From Qipengyuania_C sp046254955 (GTDB lineage: Bacteria > Pseudomonadota > Alphaproteobacteria > Sphingomonadales > Sphingomonadaceae), in assembly GCF_046254955.1 (NCBI RefSeq), contig NZ_JBJXRG010000001.1, forward strand, positions 124,001 through 188,000: a DNA stretch of 64,000 nt, given 5' to 3'. The notes beneath the pieces were generated by a model that saw nothing but the letters and a program-made list of their open reading frames with translations, made no database searches and was not told the DNA's origin. The position numbers and the translations under genes are program-made. Shown one piece after another: positions 50,027 through 59,064 of this stretch; within the stretch, counting starts at the first letter, position 1, and each line of letters opens with the position of its first letter.

Positions 50027-50979
50027 TGCTTCGGTACGACCCGTCCGAGAAACTCGCTAACGGCAGCCATTGCCCGGTCGCGCACCGGATCAATCTCGCG
50101 CAGGATCTCGTGATGGGCCTCATCTCCGAATTCAATAAGCTCGCCCTTAGGCAAGCGTCGCATCGCGGTGCGGATCGCACCTATGTCTACCAGCTTGTCG
50201 ATCGAGGTGGCCAGCGCCAAAACTGGCGTCTGGACCTTCTCGAGCAATGGACCATCCATCAGGCCGCGCATCGAAGCATAGGCGCGCTCGACCCAGCCCC
50301 AGCTACCCGGCCCCATAACCAGTTCCGGCCGATGTTCGCGCCACCACGCCTCATCGGCATAGCGATCCGCATCATGGGTCAGCAATTTTGCCCGCGCAGC
50401 AGGTATCTCGCCCGGCTTCTCGCTCCATTTCCACGCCGGACGCTTGGGATCACCGAGCGAGGACATCAGCTTGGCTGAGCTATGCATCAATGCGAGGGGC
50501 AGGAACTGACCTGTGAAACCCAGCATGGGCGCGGATAGCACCAGTGCGTCAGGATCAACCCGGTCCTCGGCCACTGCGCGTAGCCCCAAATGCCCACCCA
50601 TCGAGTGTCCGGCAAGCACGTGCGGGCCCGGCGTTTCAGCTTTCCACTGCTTCCAGAGATGCGCCAGGTCATCGATCCACATCGAGAAGTCGGCGATATG
50701 GCCAGTTACCGCATCGGCGCCCAACCTGCCCGAGGCCCCCTGCCCGCGCCAATCCGATGCCGTGACCCGCCAACCATCACGATGCCATTCTTCCAGAGAT
50801 TCGAGATATTTTTCGTAGTGATCACCTCGGCCGGGGAAGAACAGTATTGAACCGCGCTGCCTCTCTCCGTCTTCACCAGCTGCACCGGGCCAATCGATCC
50901 GGCGGATCGAGTGACCATCCCCTGCCTGCCAGTGGGACTCTTCCGCATGGGAAGGAATCTTGCGACGGTCGATCACCAC
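50023..50979 (-). CDS. Alpha/beta hydrolase (monoacylglycerol lipase / lysophospholipase L2-like)
   Basis: A 318-residue serine hydrolase. The oxyanion region FFPGRGDHYEKYLESLEEW, the nucleophile elbow GHSMGG (Ser near 126), the Asp in LALATSIDKLVD and the His in DEAHHEILRE give the triad of the Hydrolase_4 family. No signal peptide is visible, so it acts in the cytoplasm or at the inner membrane face. The start is GTG at 50979; other GTG codons nearby leave small uncertainty. It is divergent from the tad locus and coupled to the FAD oxidoreductase gene. Confidence 0.86.
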   Translation of the reverse strand: MVIDRRKIPSHAEESHWQAGDGHSIRRIDWPGAAGEDGERQRGSILFFPGRGDHYEKYLESLEEWHRDGWRVTASDWRGQGASGRLGADAVTGHIADFSMWIDDLAHLWKQWKAETPGPHVLAGHSMGGHLGLRAVAEDRVDPDALVLSAPMLGFTGQFLPLALMHSSAKLMSSLGDPKRPAWKWSEKPGEIPAARAKLLTHDADRYADEAWWREHRPELVMGPGSWGWVERAYASMRGLMDGPLLEKVQTPVLALATSIDKLVDIGAIRTAMRRLPKGELIEFGDEAHHEILREIDPVRDRAMAAVSEFLGRVVPKQ

Positions 50980-51084
50980 GCTCTCGCCTGCTTCTCCTTG
51001 GCTAATACCATCCTCCTGCGGTTGGTTACTTTTTAGTAAGCACTACTCTGTAGCAAGCCCACCGAAGGGGTTTCGGGGGGTACA

Positions 51085-51576
51085 ATGCCGAGCGATTTTT
51101 TCCAGTACGGGCTGCTTGCTGCATTGGCAATCGCGCTGCTTTATGCGGCTGCGACCGATATCCACCGCCGTCAAATAGACAATTGGCTTACTGCCGGTAT
51201 CGCCCTCACCGCACCGCTTTACTGGTGGGCCAGCGGGCTGAGCCTGTGGCCGGGCGTGGCAATCCAGCTGGGTGTCGCTTTGGGGGTGTTCGCTTTTCTT
51301 GCCGTGCTGTTCGCACTGCGCTGGATGGGAGGCGGCGACGTAAAGCTGCTCTCTGCGCTGGCGCTATGGATCGTACCGGCAGATTTTTTGAAGATAGTGA
51401 TCGTGATGGCCCTGGTCGGCGGTGTGCTGACCATTGCTGTTGGTAGCTGGCACGTCATGCGCCGGCAGCGGGATCGCATCGCCGTACCATACGGCGTTGC
51501 CATCGCGATCGGGGGACTTTGGGTGCTTGGAACGAATTATCTGCCGCTGGCAGGTCAAGGGATCGTAGCGGGCTGA
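51085..51576 (+). CDS. cpaA: Prepilin peptidase CpaA/TadV
   Basis: Aspartic membrane protease of the Tad/Flp system that cleaves the Flp prepilin leader. The 163 residues have about five spans and both catalytic aspartates, Asp25 in AATDIHRRQIDNWL and Asp85 in RWMGGGDVKLLSAL (GxGD motif). There is no N-terminal methylase domain, as expected for the short TadV class. It is preceded by GGGGGG four bases before ATG. No flp pilin gene is found in this window. It starts the tad gene set. Confidence 0.9.
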   Translation: MPSDFFQYGLLAALAIALLYAAATDIHRRQIDNWLTAGIALTAPLYWWASGLSLWPGVAIQLGVALGVFAFLAVLFALRWMGGGDVKLLSALALWIVPADFLKIVIVMALVGGVLTIAVGSWHVMRRQRDRIAVPYGVAIAIGGLWVLGTNYLPLAGQGIVAG

Positions 51577-51663
51577 CAACCCGATCTTAACCAATTCGGT
51601 CTTAAGCACGAAAACCATGATCGCTCGGAAAGTGTGCCGAGCCAATGAGGGGGCTTAATAGCC

Positions 51664-52776
51664 ATGGACAGGAAGAAGCTGGTTCTGCTGCTGGGAGCAC
51701 TGGTCATCGCGATCGGTACGGCACTGGTAGCCCGGAGTATGTTCGCTGGAGCGGGAGCTCCTGCTGCGGAAGCTGCAGTGCAGACGGGACCCAAGGTCCT
51801 GGTTGCGCAGCGCACTCTGCCGACAGGCACCATCATTACGGCTGACGCATTGGGCTTCCAGGCGTGGCCGGAAGACTTGGTGCAGGATGTCTATTTCATT
51901 GATGGCGAAGCCGACATGACCAAGCTACTTGGTACGGTCGTTCGTCATCCCGTCACGGCCGGCGAACCGGTGACCCAGGGTTCACTCGTGAGCCCTGGCG
52001 ATCGCGGCTTCCTTGCTGCGGCGCTTGGCCCAGGCATGCGCGCCGTAACCATTCCTGTTTCCGCTAAAACCGGTGTGGCCGGCTTCGTCTTCCCGGGTGA
52101 CCGCGTCGACATCGTCCTGACCCAGTCGGTTAAGGGCGAAGGCCAGGCTCTGAAAGCTTCGGAAACGATCTTGCACAATATGCGTGTACTCGCAACCGAC
52201 CAGAAAACCGAACAGAAGACCGTTGATGGTCAGACTGTCGTCAAGGCCTTCCGCACTGTCACTCTCGAAGTGACACCAAAGATCGCGGAAAAGGTCGCTG
52301 TTGCCCAGACAATCGGCACGCTCAGCCTCTCGCTGCGTTCGCTGGCCGACAATCAAGGCGAACTGGAAGCAGCTCTTGCTGCCGGTGACATCACTCTTCC
52401 CGACAACGCAACACCGGAAGAAGAAGAGCGTCTGATCCGCGAAGCTATGGGCCGTCCAATCGACAGCAAGTCAACTTATGTCACCGGTGCTGATGTTTCG
52501 CGCTTCCAGCGTGCATCGAAGCCCGCACAGGGTCGCAGTGGCGGATCGTCGAACAACGGTTCGGCTCCTAGCGTCGCTGCGCCCTCGGGACAGTATTCCG
52601 GCCCCGGTGTTCGCGTAACTCGCGGCAAGCAGACCCAGGTTGTTCCGGTAGCCAGCAACGGCTCGCGCGCAGCAGCTATCTCGGGCGCAACCGCCGGTTT
52701 CCTCGCCAAACAGGCTGCTGGAGCGGGCAAGGCTGCCCAGGCTTCCAGCGCCGCCATGCAAATGAACGTCCGGTGA
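51664..52776 (+). CDS. cpaB: Flp pilus assembly protein CpaB (RcpC)
   Basis: A 370-residue envelope protein. The N-terminal membrane anchor (LVLLLGALVIAIGTALVARS) is followed by an SAF domain (about 45-110: VLVAQRTLPTGTIITADALG) and the RcpC beta-clip region (RAVTIPVSAKTGVAGFVFPG, then DRVDIVLTQ). The C-terminal 100 residues are Ser/Gly/Ala-rich and low-complexity. CpaB helps assemble the secretin in the periplasm. A GGGGG site lies before the ATG. It is followed by cpaC 41 bases downstream. Confidence 0.93.
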   Translation: MDRKKLVLLLGALVIAIGTALVARSMFAGAGAPAAEAAVQTGPKVLVAQRTLPTGTIITADALGFQAWPEDLVQDVYFIDGEADMTKLLGTVVRHPVTAGEPVTQGSLVSPGDRGFLAAALGPGMRAVTIPVSAKTGVAGFVFPGDRVDIVLTQSVKGEGQALKASETILHNMRVLATDQKTEQKTVDGQTVVKAFRTVTLEVTPKIAEKVAVAQTIGTLSLSLRSLADNQGELEAALAAGDITLPDNATPEEEERLIREAMGRPIDSKSTYVTGADVSRFQRASKPAQGRSGGSSNNGSAPSVAAPSGQYSGPGVRVTRGKQTQVVPVASNGSRAAAISGATAGFLAKQAAGAGKAAQASSAAMQMNVR

Positions 52777-52817
52777 TCGCCGTGACCACCACAGCGAATA
52801 ACTCAGGGGGCAAAACC

Positions 52818-54416
52818 ATGAAACGTCGTCTTACCACCAAAGTGCTGCTTGCCAGCCTGGCGCTCGCGCCGCTCGCAAGCATGCCGACGACCACCGCAAC
52901 GGCCCAGTCTGTCGTGAGCCCATCGCAGGATATCGTCCTGTCGATCGGACGCGGCGAACTGGTCACGGTACCGGGCAATATGTCGGACGTATTTATCGCC
53001 AACGAAGGCGTTGCTGATGTGCAGGTGAAATCGCGCAGCCAGCTTTATGTCTTCGGCAAGGCGGGCGGCCAGACCACTGTATATGCCAGCAACGCTGCCG
53101 GCACCGTCATCTGGGCTGCCAACATCCGCGTCGGTTCAAACATCGATAGCATCGATCAGATGCTGACGCTCGCGATGCCGGAAGCCAAGGTCAATGTTTC
53201 CACCATGGGCACCAACACGGTGCTTCTGACTGGAACGGTTGCCGCGCCTGAAGACGCAGCCGAGGCCGAACGCCTGGTACAGGCATTCACCGGCGAAGGC
53301 ACCAATGTGATCAGCCGCCTGAAGATGGCAACGCCGCTGCAGGTCAACCTGCAGGTAAAGTTTGCTGAGGTGAGCCGCTCGCTGGTTCGTGCTATTGGCG
53401 CGAACCTAGCTACTGTCGATACGTCGAGTGGTTTCCAATTTGGTGTTGGACAGGGCCGCGGTGCAGTCGCACAGTTCCAGCCGCGTTTCTTCGATCCCGT
53501 TACCGGACAGCGGCTTACTCCGTTTGGTACCGCGACGGGTCAGAATTTTGAAGGTGACGGCTACACCATCATCGACCAGCTTGAATCAGGCACGACCCTG
53601 AGCGGCTTTGGTGGCTTGCTTGGCATCGATATCGCGGCAGCGCTTGATCTTGCGGAAACCCAGGGCCTGGTGACAACACTTTCACAGCCAAACCTGACCG
53701 CTTTGTCTGGCGAAACAGCTGACTTCCTGGCCGGCGGTGAGTTCCCGATCCCCCAAAGCGGGGGCCTGGGTACGACCACGATCCAATACAAGAAGTACGG
53801 TGTTAGCTTGGCCTACACGCCTACAGTTCTGGCCAACGGCCGAATCTCACTGCGTGTTCGTCCAGAGGTATCCGAGCTGACCAATCAAGGTGCAGTTCAG
53901 GTTAACGGCTTCGTTATCCCTGCCCTGACCGTCCGCCGTGCAGAAACGACGATCGAGCTCGGCTCGGGACAGAGCTTCATGATTGCAGGCCTGCTGTCGA
54001 ACTCGGCGAACAACTCACTCGAAAAGGCTCCCGGCCTCGGCGATGTGCCGATCCTCGGCAACCTGTTCCGCTCGACCAACTTCCAGAAGGGTGAAACCGA
54101 ACTGGTAATCGTAGTGACACCGTATCTGGTGTCGCCGGTCAACGCGAACGACATTAAATTGCCGACGGACGGGTTCCAGATCCCGACGATGACGGAACAG
54201 ACGTTCGCATTCCAGGATAATGACGGTGTGAGCGGGGCATCGCGCCCGGTTCCGACCGCACGGGACAATGAAGCAGTTGCTCCGCAGGTCTCGCACAACG
54301 CTCCTGAAGGTGCACCCGGAAACGAACTTCCGGCAATGGCCATGGCCACTCCGGAAGCCAAGAATCGGCCTGAGATTGGTAGCGCCGCTGCCAAGCCTGG
54401 CTTCAGCCTGAATTGA
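52818..54416 (+). CDS. cpaC: Outer-membrane secretin CpaC (RcpA)
   Basis: Forms the outer-membrane channel of the Tad pilus. The 532 residues carry a signal peptide (MKRRLTTKVLLASLALAPLA, cleavage near ATAQS), an N-terminal pilus-associated domain with LSIGRGELVTVPGNMSDVFI, a BON-like domain (about 120-165), and the secretin domain from about 240, ending ELVIVVTPYLVSPV. A Pro/Ala-rich tail of about 75 residues follows. The ATG at 52818 has GGGGG seven bases upstream and begins the signal peptide; a GTG overlapping the cpaB stop is rejected. Confidence 0.93.
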   Translation: MKRRLTTKVLLASLALAPLASMPTTTATAQSVVSPSQDIVLSIGRGELVTVPGNMSDVFIANEGVADVQVKSRSQLYVFGKAGGQTTVYASNAAGTVIWAANIRVGSNIDSIDQMLTLAMPEAKVNVSTMGTNTVLLTGTVAAPEDAAEAERLVQAFTGEGTNVISRLKMATPLQVNLQVKFAEVSRSLVRAIGANLATVDTSSGFQFGVGQGRGAVAQFQPRFFDPVTGQRLTPFGTATGQNFEGDGYTIIDQLESGTTLSGFGGLLGIDIAAALDLAETQGLVTTLSQPNLTALSGETADFLAGGEFPIPQSGGLGTTTIQYKKYGVSLAYTPTVLANGRISLRVRPEVSELTNQGAVQVNGFVIPALTVRRAETTIELGSGQSFMIAGLLSNSANNSLEKAPGLGDVPILGNLFRSTNFQKGETELVIVVTPYLVSPVNANDIKLPTDGFQIPTMTEQTFAFQDNDGVSGASRPVPTARDNEAVAPQVSHNAPEGAPGNELPAMAMATPEAKNRPEIGSAAAKPGFSLN

Positions 54417-54430
54417 GGAAGGTGAGTACA

Positions 54431-55078
54431 ATGCCTATTGCAAGCAAAAGCAAACTGGCGGGGGCGCTCGCCGTCACGCTCAGCATGGCTCTCGGCGCGT
54501 GCAACACGATGCCGCAGAACCGTCAGCTGAACTCGGTCAAGCAGCCGGTCGTCGAACGCACCAACTACACGCTCGATCTGAGCAGCGGACCCGACGGGCT
54601 GTCGATCAGCGAGCAGCGTCGCTTGGCCGAATGGTTCGAAGCCATGGATCTTCGCTATGGCGACCGCGTCTCGATTGACGATCCGATGGCCAGCCGTGCG
54701 ACTTATGAGTCGGTCAACACAATCGCCGGGCGCGACGGAATCATCGTCAGCGAGGGGGCACCGGTTACCAGCGGGCAAGTTAGCCCGGGACAGGTTCGCG
54801 TCGTCGTGACCCGGTCGGAAGCCTCCGTTCCTGGATGTCCCGATTGGTCGACCACCAGCGACATGAATTACAACAATGGCACCTACGCGAATTACGGCTG
54901 CGCCGTGAACGGCAACCTGGCTGCCATGGTCGCCAATCCCGAAGATCTCATCCGTGGCCAGAAGGGCACCGGCGAGACCGTCGTGATGAGTTCAACCAAG
55001 GCTATCGACAGTTACCGCGAACAGGCTCCTACCGGCACCGGTGGCCTGACCCAGAATACTACGAGCGAAGGGAACTAA
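54431..55078 (+). CDS. cpaD: Tad pilus lipoprotein CpaD
   Basis: A 215-residue lipoprotein with the signal MPIASKSKLAGALAVTLSMA then LGAC, so lipidation is at Cys25. The mature domain includes SISEQRRLAEWFEAMDLRYG, VRVVVTRSEASVPGCPDWS and GCAVNGNLAAMVANPEDLI, all typical of CpaD, which resides at the outer membrane and helps secretin assembly. The ATG at 54431 is 14 bases after the cpaC stop with a nearby AGGAAGGTGAG site. It is followed by cpaE after 3 bases. Confidence 0.92.
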   Translation: MPIASKSKLAGALAVTLSMALGACNTMPQNRQLNSVKQPVVERTNYTLDLSSGPDGLSISEQRRLAEWFEAMDLRYGDRVSIDDPMASRATYESVNTIAGRDGIIVSEGAPVTSGQVSPGQVRVVVTRSEASVPGCPDWSTTSDMNYNNGTYANYGCAVNGNLAAMVANPEDLIRGQKGTGETVVMSSTKAIDSYREQAPTGTGGLTQNTTSEGN

Positions 55079-55081
55079 GTC

Positions 55082-56359
55082 ATGAACGCGCCCTTTTCAC
55101 CAGCTGGCAATCGCGACGCGTTTGCTGCCTACATCTGCGACGAGACGTCTCTGGACATCCTTCGCCCGGTGGCTATCGAACTCGGATGGCAGCCTGAGAA
55201 ATGCAACAAGGGTGGCCTTCGTAACGCTGTCCAGTCGCTTTCGGTCAGCGCCAGCCCGAACATCCTGATGGTCGATCTGTCGGAAAGCGGTGACCCGCTC
55301 AACGATATCAACGCCCTCGCAGAGGTTTGCGAACCCGGCACAGTGGTGGTTGCCATCGGCCAGGTGAACGATGTTCGTCTTTATCGCGATCTGCTTGCCA
55401 GCGGCATCCACGACTACCTGCTGAAGCCGCTTTCGGCCAATCAGGTTCGTGACGCACTGAACCAGGCCCAGGCCGTGTTCGCTGCACCGAAATCGAGCGA
55501 TCCAGACGTGGCCAAGCACCACATCTCGACCGCCATCATCGGCACCCGCGGCGGTGTCGGCGCATCGACCCTTGCAACTTCGCTTGCATGGATGTTCGGG
55601 GCCGACCACAGCCTTCCAACCGCCCTGCTCGATCTGGACATCCATTTCGGCACTGGCGCACTGGCACTCGATCTCGAGCCGGGCCGCGGTCTTACCGATG
55701 CGATCGACAATCCGAGCCGGATCGATGGTCTGTTCATCGAACGCGCCATGATCCGCGCGAACGATAATCTCGCGATCCTTTCGGCCGAGGCACCGATCAA
55801 CTCACCGCTGATGACCGATGGCGCGGCCTTCCTTCAGTTGGAAGAAGAGTTCCGCCAGGCATTCTCGATGACCGTTGTCGACATGCCGCGTAACATGCTG
55901 ATTAACTTCCCTCATCTCCTCTCCGACGTAAATGTCGTGGTGGTGACGACGGAAATGACGCTGGCTGCTGCCCGCGACACGATCCGTATTCTCTCCTGGC
56001 TGAAGTCCAACGCGATGCACGCGATTCCGATCGTTGTCGCCAACAAAGTTCAGTCGGGCGCTGGAGAGATCAGCAAGGCCGATTTCGAAGCCTCGATTGA
56101 GCGCGAGATCGACTTTGTCATGCCATATGACGTGAAGGGTGCAACCAATGCTGCGAAGCTTGGCCAGACCTTTGCCGAAGCCAATCGCAACAGCAAGGTG
56201 ACAGGCGTCATGCGCCAGATCGCCGACCGTATCATCGGTGCTGGCGACGGCGAAAGCGGCGGCGAGCCAGCTAAGAAGTCGCTGCTCGGTTCTTTCGACA
56301 TCAAATCGCTCCTGGCCAAAAAGGACAAGGGCGCAGTCGAAGAAACCTACGCGGAATAA
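55082..56359 (+). CDS. cpaE: Pilus assembly/localisation protein CpaE (TadZ)
   Basis: A 425-residue cytoplasmic protein that places the Tad machine. It has an atypical receiver domain (1-130; ILMVDLSESGDP, GIHDYLLKPLS) and a MinD/ParA-like ATPase domain (about 148-385). The P-loop reads GTRGGVGAST (154-163), so the Lys of the normal GKS/T is replaced by Ala161; VTAALLDLDIHFG-like TALLDLDIHFGTGALAL follows. TadZ proteins are known for degenerate P-loops. It is the last gene before a 78-base gap to tadB. Confidence 0.92.
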   Translation: MNAPFSPAGNRDAFAAYICDETSLDILRPVAIELGWQPEKCNKGGLRNAVQSLSVSASPNILMVDLSESGDPLNDINALAEVCEPGTVVVAIGQVNDVRLYRDLLASGIHDYLLKPLSANQVRDALNQAQAVFAAPKSSDPDVAKHHISTAIIGTRGGVGASTLATSLAWMFGADHSLPTALLDLDIHFGTGALALDLEPGRGLTDAIDNPSRIDGLFIERAMIRANDNLAILSAEAPINSPLMTDGAAFLQLEEEFRQAFSMTVVDMPRNMLINFPHLLSDVNVVVVTTEMTLAAARDTIRILSWLKSNAMHAIPIVVANKVQSGAGEISKADFEASIEREIDFVMPYDVKGATNAAKLGQTFAEANRNSKVTGVMRQIADRIIGAGDGESGGEPAKKSLLGSFDIKSLLAKKDKGAVEETYAE

Positions 56360-56368
56360 GCCGGAAAT

Positions 56369-56398
56369 GGCCGGATCTGACCTCAGGTCAATCCGGCC
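56369..56398 (+). other. Strong 30-nt hairpin between cpaE and tadB
   Basis: GGCCGGAT (56369-56376), C, TGACCT (56378-56383), C, AGGTCA (56385-56390), ATCCGGCC (56391-56398). Fourteen base pairs form around a one-base centre with one bulged C, so the tip must open slightly to make a loop. No T-run follows (GATCCATG instead), so it is not a standard terminator. It sits where cpaF/tadA is normally found and could shape the relative expression or mRNA decay of the flanking halves. Confidence 0.7.
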
Positions 56399-56437
56399 GA
56401 TCCATGTGCAACTGAGAAGAAGAGGCGGGAAAACAGC

Positions 56438-57409
56438 ATGAGCACCATTCAGCTCATCCTTCTGGTTGGCGGAGTCACCACGCTGCTGGTGATTGGCTAC
56501 CTGGCTTACTCCGGCCCTTCGGCGGCCAAGTCGAGCCAGCGTCGCCTTCAGGCCGTCCGTTACAGGCATTCGGAAAGCACCGATGCCAAGGTGGAATCAC
56601 AGCTCAAGAAGGCCATCGCGTCGCGCAAGCCAAAGATGCACAGAGTCGCAGGCTCGGCCTCGCGGCTGGAAGCCTTGGTCGGCAGGCTCGACCGGACCGG
56701 CAAAGGCTGGACGCTGCAACAGTATGCCTACGCATCGATCGGGATCGTGCTGCTGGTAACGGTAGCGCTGTTCCTGCGGACCAATGCCCTCTTACTTTCG
56801 CTTGTTGTCGGCCTGTTTGCAGGTCTTGGCATTCCGCACATGGTCGTCGGCATGGCGATCAAGAAGCGTACCACCAATTTCAACACCAAGTTTCCCGATG
56901 CGATCGAGCTGCTTGTTCGTGGTCTTCGTTCCGGCTTGCCCGTGACCGAGACGCTGGCAGTGGTGGCCCAGGAAATTCCAGGGCCTGTTGGCGAAGAGTT
57001 CAAAGCTGTCGTTGACCGGATCAAGGTCGGCCGGACCATGGAAGAAGGTCTGCAGGAAACTGCCGACCGACTGGATATTCCGGAGTTCAACTTCTTCTGC
57101 ATCACCTTGGCAATCCAGCGTGAAACCGGTGGTAACCTTGCCGAAACGCTTTCCAACCTTGCCGACGTGCTGCGCAAGCGTGCCCAAATGAAGCTCAAGA
57201 TCCGCGCGATGAGCTCGGAATCGAAGGCCTCAGCCTACATCGTGGGTGCGCTGCCTTTCATCGTCTTCACCCTGATCTGGTGGATCAATCCGAGCTATAT
57301 CAATGGCTTCTTCGAGGATGATCGCCTGATTGTGGCCGGACTCGGCGGCATGGTGTGGATGAGCATCGGCGCCTTCATCATGGCCAAGATGGTCAGTTTC
57401 GAAATTTGA
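56438..57409 (+). CDS. tadB: Tad inner-membrane platform protein TadB
   Basis: A 323-residue polytopic protein: an N-terminal span (LILLVGGVTTLLVIGYLAY), a cytoplasmic helical T2SS-F domain (about 120-270: FPDAIELLVRGLRSGLPVTE, RETGGNLAETLSNLADVLRK), and C-terminal spans. TadB and TadC form the membrane platform driven by the TadA ATPase. AAGAGGCGG precedes the ATG. It is 18 bases from tadC. The ATPase gene is not upstream, as it usually would be. Confidence 0.93.
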   Translation: MSTIQLILLVGGVTTLLVIGYLAYSGPSAAKSSQRRLQAVRYRHSESTDAKVESQLKKAIASRKPKMHRVAGSASRLEALVGRLDRTGKGWTLQQYAYASIGIVLLVTVALFLRTNALLLSLVVGLFAGLGIPHMVVGMAIKKRTTNFNTKFPDAIELLVRGLRSGLPVTETLAVVAQEIPGPVGEEFKAVVDRIKVGRTMEEGLQETADRLDIPEFNFFCITLAIQRETGGNLAETLSNLADVLRKRAQMKLKIRAMSSESKASAYIVGALPFIVFTLIWWINPSYINGFFEDDRLIVAGLGGMVWMSIGAFIMAKMVSFEI

Positions 57410-57427
57410 GCAGGACGGACACAGACA

Positions 57428-58438
57428 ATGATCGATAACCCGGCCGGCCCTACGCTTCTTGGCTTCGACGTCATCCTCGTTGGCACGATCCTTGCCGGGA
57501 TCGCCGCCTTCGCGATGATCATGGCGGTGTATGCCGCTGTCACGGTGAAAGACCCGATGGCCAAGCGCGTCAAATCGCTCAATGAACGCCGCGACGAGCT
57601 GAAGGCAGGCATTGTCACCGCCAATGCGAAGAAGCGACAAAGCCTGGTTCGCCGTACCGACACTACTGACAAGGTGAAGGACACGCTGAAGGGGATGAAA
57701 GTCCTCCAGCAAAGCCAGATCGAAGTAGTGCAGCAGAAGCTGGCTCACGCCGGTATTCGCAACAAGGAACTGGCCGTCTTCGTGATCGGTGCACGCCTTG
57801 TGCTGCCGATCGTTCTGGGTGCTGTTGGCTTCTATCTTTTCTACGTCTCCGAGGTCTTCCCGGGCTGGGGCGATTTCAAGCGCTTCGCCGGCTTCGCGGG
57901 CATGGCTATCCTGGGCTACAAGGGACCCGAACTGTTCCTGCAAAACCGCGCGAACAAGCGTTCCGATGCGATCCGCAAGGGCCTGCCGGATGCGCTCGAC
58001 CTCCTGGTCATTTGCGCCGAGGCTGGTCTGACAGTCGACGCCGCATTCAACCGCGTCGCCAAGGAACTGGGCCGTGCCTATCCCGAGCTGGGCGACGAGT
58101 TCGCCCTTACGGCGATTGAACTCTCGTTCCTCAACGAGCGCAAGAAGGCTTTCGACAACCTCGCCTATCGCGTCGATCTCGAAGCGGTACGCGGCGTGGT
58201 CACGACCATGATCCAGACCGAACGTTATGGTACACCGCTGGCCTCCGCGCTCCGCGTGCTGTCGGCCGAATTCCGCAACGAGCGTATGATGCGCGCCGAA
58301 GAAAAGGCAGCGCGTCTGCCGGCAATCATGACGGTTCCGCTGATCATGTTCATTCTGCCGGTGCTGTTCATCGTGATCCTTGGTCCGGCAGCCTGCTCAA
58401 TCGCAGATGCCTTCGCGGCCAAACCGGGACGCGGATAG
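57428..58438 (+). CDS. tadC: Tad inner-membrane platform protein TadC
   Basis: A 336-residue paralogue of TadB with an N-terminal span (IILVGTILAGIAAFAMIMAV-like segment near 15-35), a T2SS-F domain (GLPDALDLLVICAEAGLTVD, ERYGTPLASALRVLSAE) and a final span pair. It completes the platform with TadB. TadD/TadG-type genes, pilin and pseudopilins do not follow; the operon ends in a hairpin terminator instead. Confidence 0.93.
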   Translation: MIDNPAGPTLLGFDVILVGTILAGIAAFAMIMAVYAAVTVKDPMAKRVKSLNERRDELKAGIVTANAKKRQSLVRRTDTTDKVKDTLKGMKVLQQSQIEVVQQKLAHAGIRNKELAVFVIGARLVLPIVLGAVGFYLFYVSEVFPGWGDFKRFAGFAGMAILGYKGPELFLQNRANKRSDAIRKGLPDALDLLVICAEAGLTVDAAFNRVAKELGRAYPELGDEFALTAIELSFLNERKKAFDNLAYRVDLEAVRGVVTTMIQTERYGTPLASALRVLSAEFRNERMMRAEEKAARLPAIMTVPLIMFILPVLFIVILGPAACSIADAFAAKPGRG

Positions 58439-58485
58439 CTTAACGAAACAAACTCCGGCCGCTTTGGGGGGACCGGGAAACGGGA

Positions 58486-58515
58486 GCCGGATCGCTCAAG
58501 CGGTCCGGCTTCTTC
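58486..58515 (+). terminator. Terminator of the tad operon
   Basis: GCCGGATCGC (58486-58495) pairs with GCGGTCCGGC (58500-58509) around a TCAA loop with one T-G wobble, followed by TTCTTCGTT. The stem is strong but the T-tract is interrupted. It lies 48 bases after the tadC stop. Confidence 0.6.
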
Positions 58516-58532
58516 GTTATCGGATCGCCGCC

Positions 58533-59024
58533 CTACTCAGGGCCGAGATGATCGAGAATCGAATCCGGATCGAGATCGCCCGAGCTCTGGCGCACCCGGC
58601 CCAGGATTTCGCTGAACTGCCCACGCTCGTCATCGCTCAGGCAGCCAAAGATTTCCGCTTCCATCGCTTCAGCAATGGGCATGATCTGTCCATGCATGAC
58701 GCGTCCGGCTTCGGTGAGGTCGAGATGGTGAGAGCGCCCGTCGAGTTCGTTAGGCTGCCTCGATGCCAGCCCGCGGTCCTCCAGCACCTTGCACGCACGG
58801 TTGACTGCAACCTTGTCCATTAAAGTGGTCGCGGTGAGATCCCGCTGAGTTTGCGCTCCGGCATCGCCGAGGATCGCCATGACGCGCCATTCGGGCACGC
58901 TCAGCCCGAACCGTGCACGATACTCGTCGGCGATGCGCGAGCTGACGGCATTGGACGTGATCGAAAGCTGGTACGGCAGGAAATCCGCCAGGCGGGTCGG
59001 GTGATTGTTATCCTCAGGCATCAT
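58533..59024 (-). CDS. MarR-family transcriptional regulator
   Basis: A 163-residue winged-helix dimeric regulator. The recognition region LSVPEWRVMAILGDAGAQTQ continues through TLMDKVAVNRACKVLEDRGL to the wing SRQPNELDGRSHHLDLTEAG. The ligand is unknown. Its position on the same strand just downstream of the enoyl-CoA hydratase gene suggests control of acyl-CoA or aromatic degradation genes. It converges with the tad operon terminator. Confidence 0.9.
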   Translation of the reverse strand: MMPEDNNHPTRLADFLPYQLSITSNAVSSRIADEYRARFGLSVPEWRVMAILGDAGAQTQRDLTATTLMDKVAVNRACKVLEDRGLASRQPNELDGRSHHLDLTEAGRVMHGQIMPIAEAMEAEIFGCLSDDERGQFSEILGRVRQSSGDLDPDSILDHLGPE

Positions 59025-59064
59025 CTATGGGTTAAGAGCGCTTCGACCAGAGAGCAAGTAGCTT

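Noticed and set aside
51587..51605. Two TTAA half-sites upstream of cpaB as a CtrA box
   Set aside because: They are 11 bases apart rather than the required 7, so I do not call a CtrA site.
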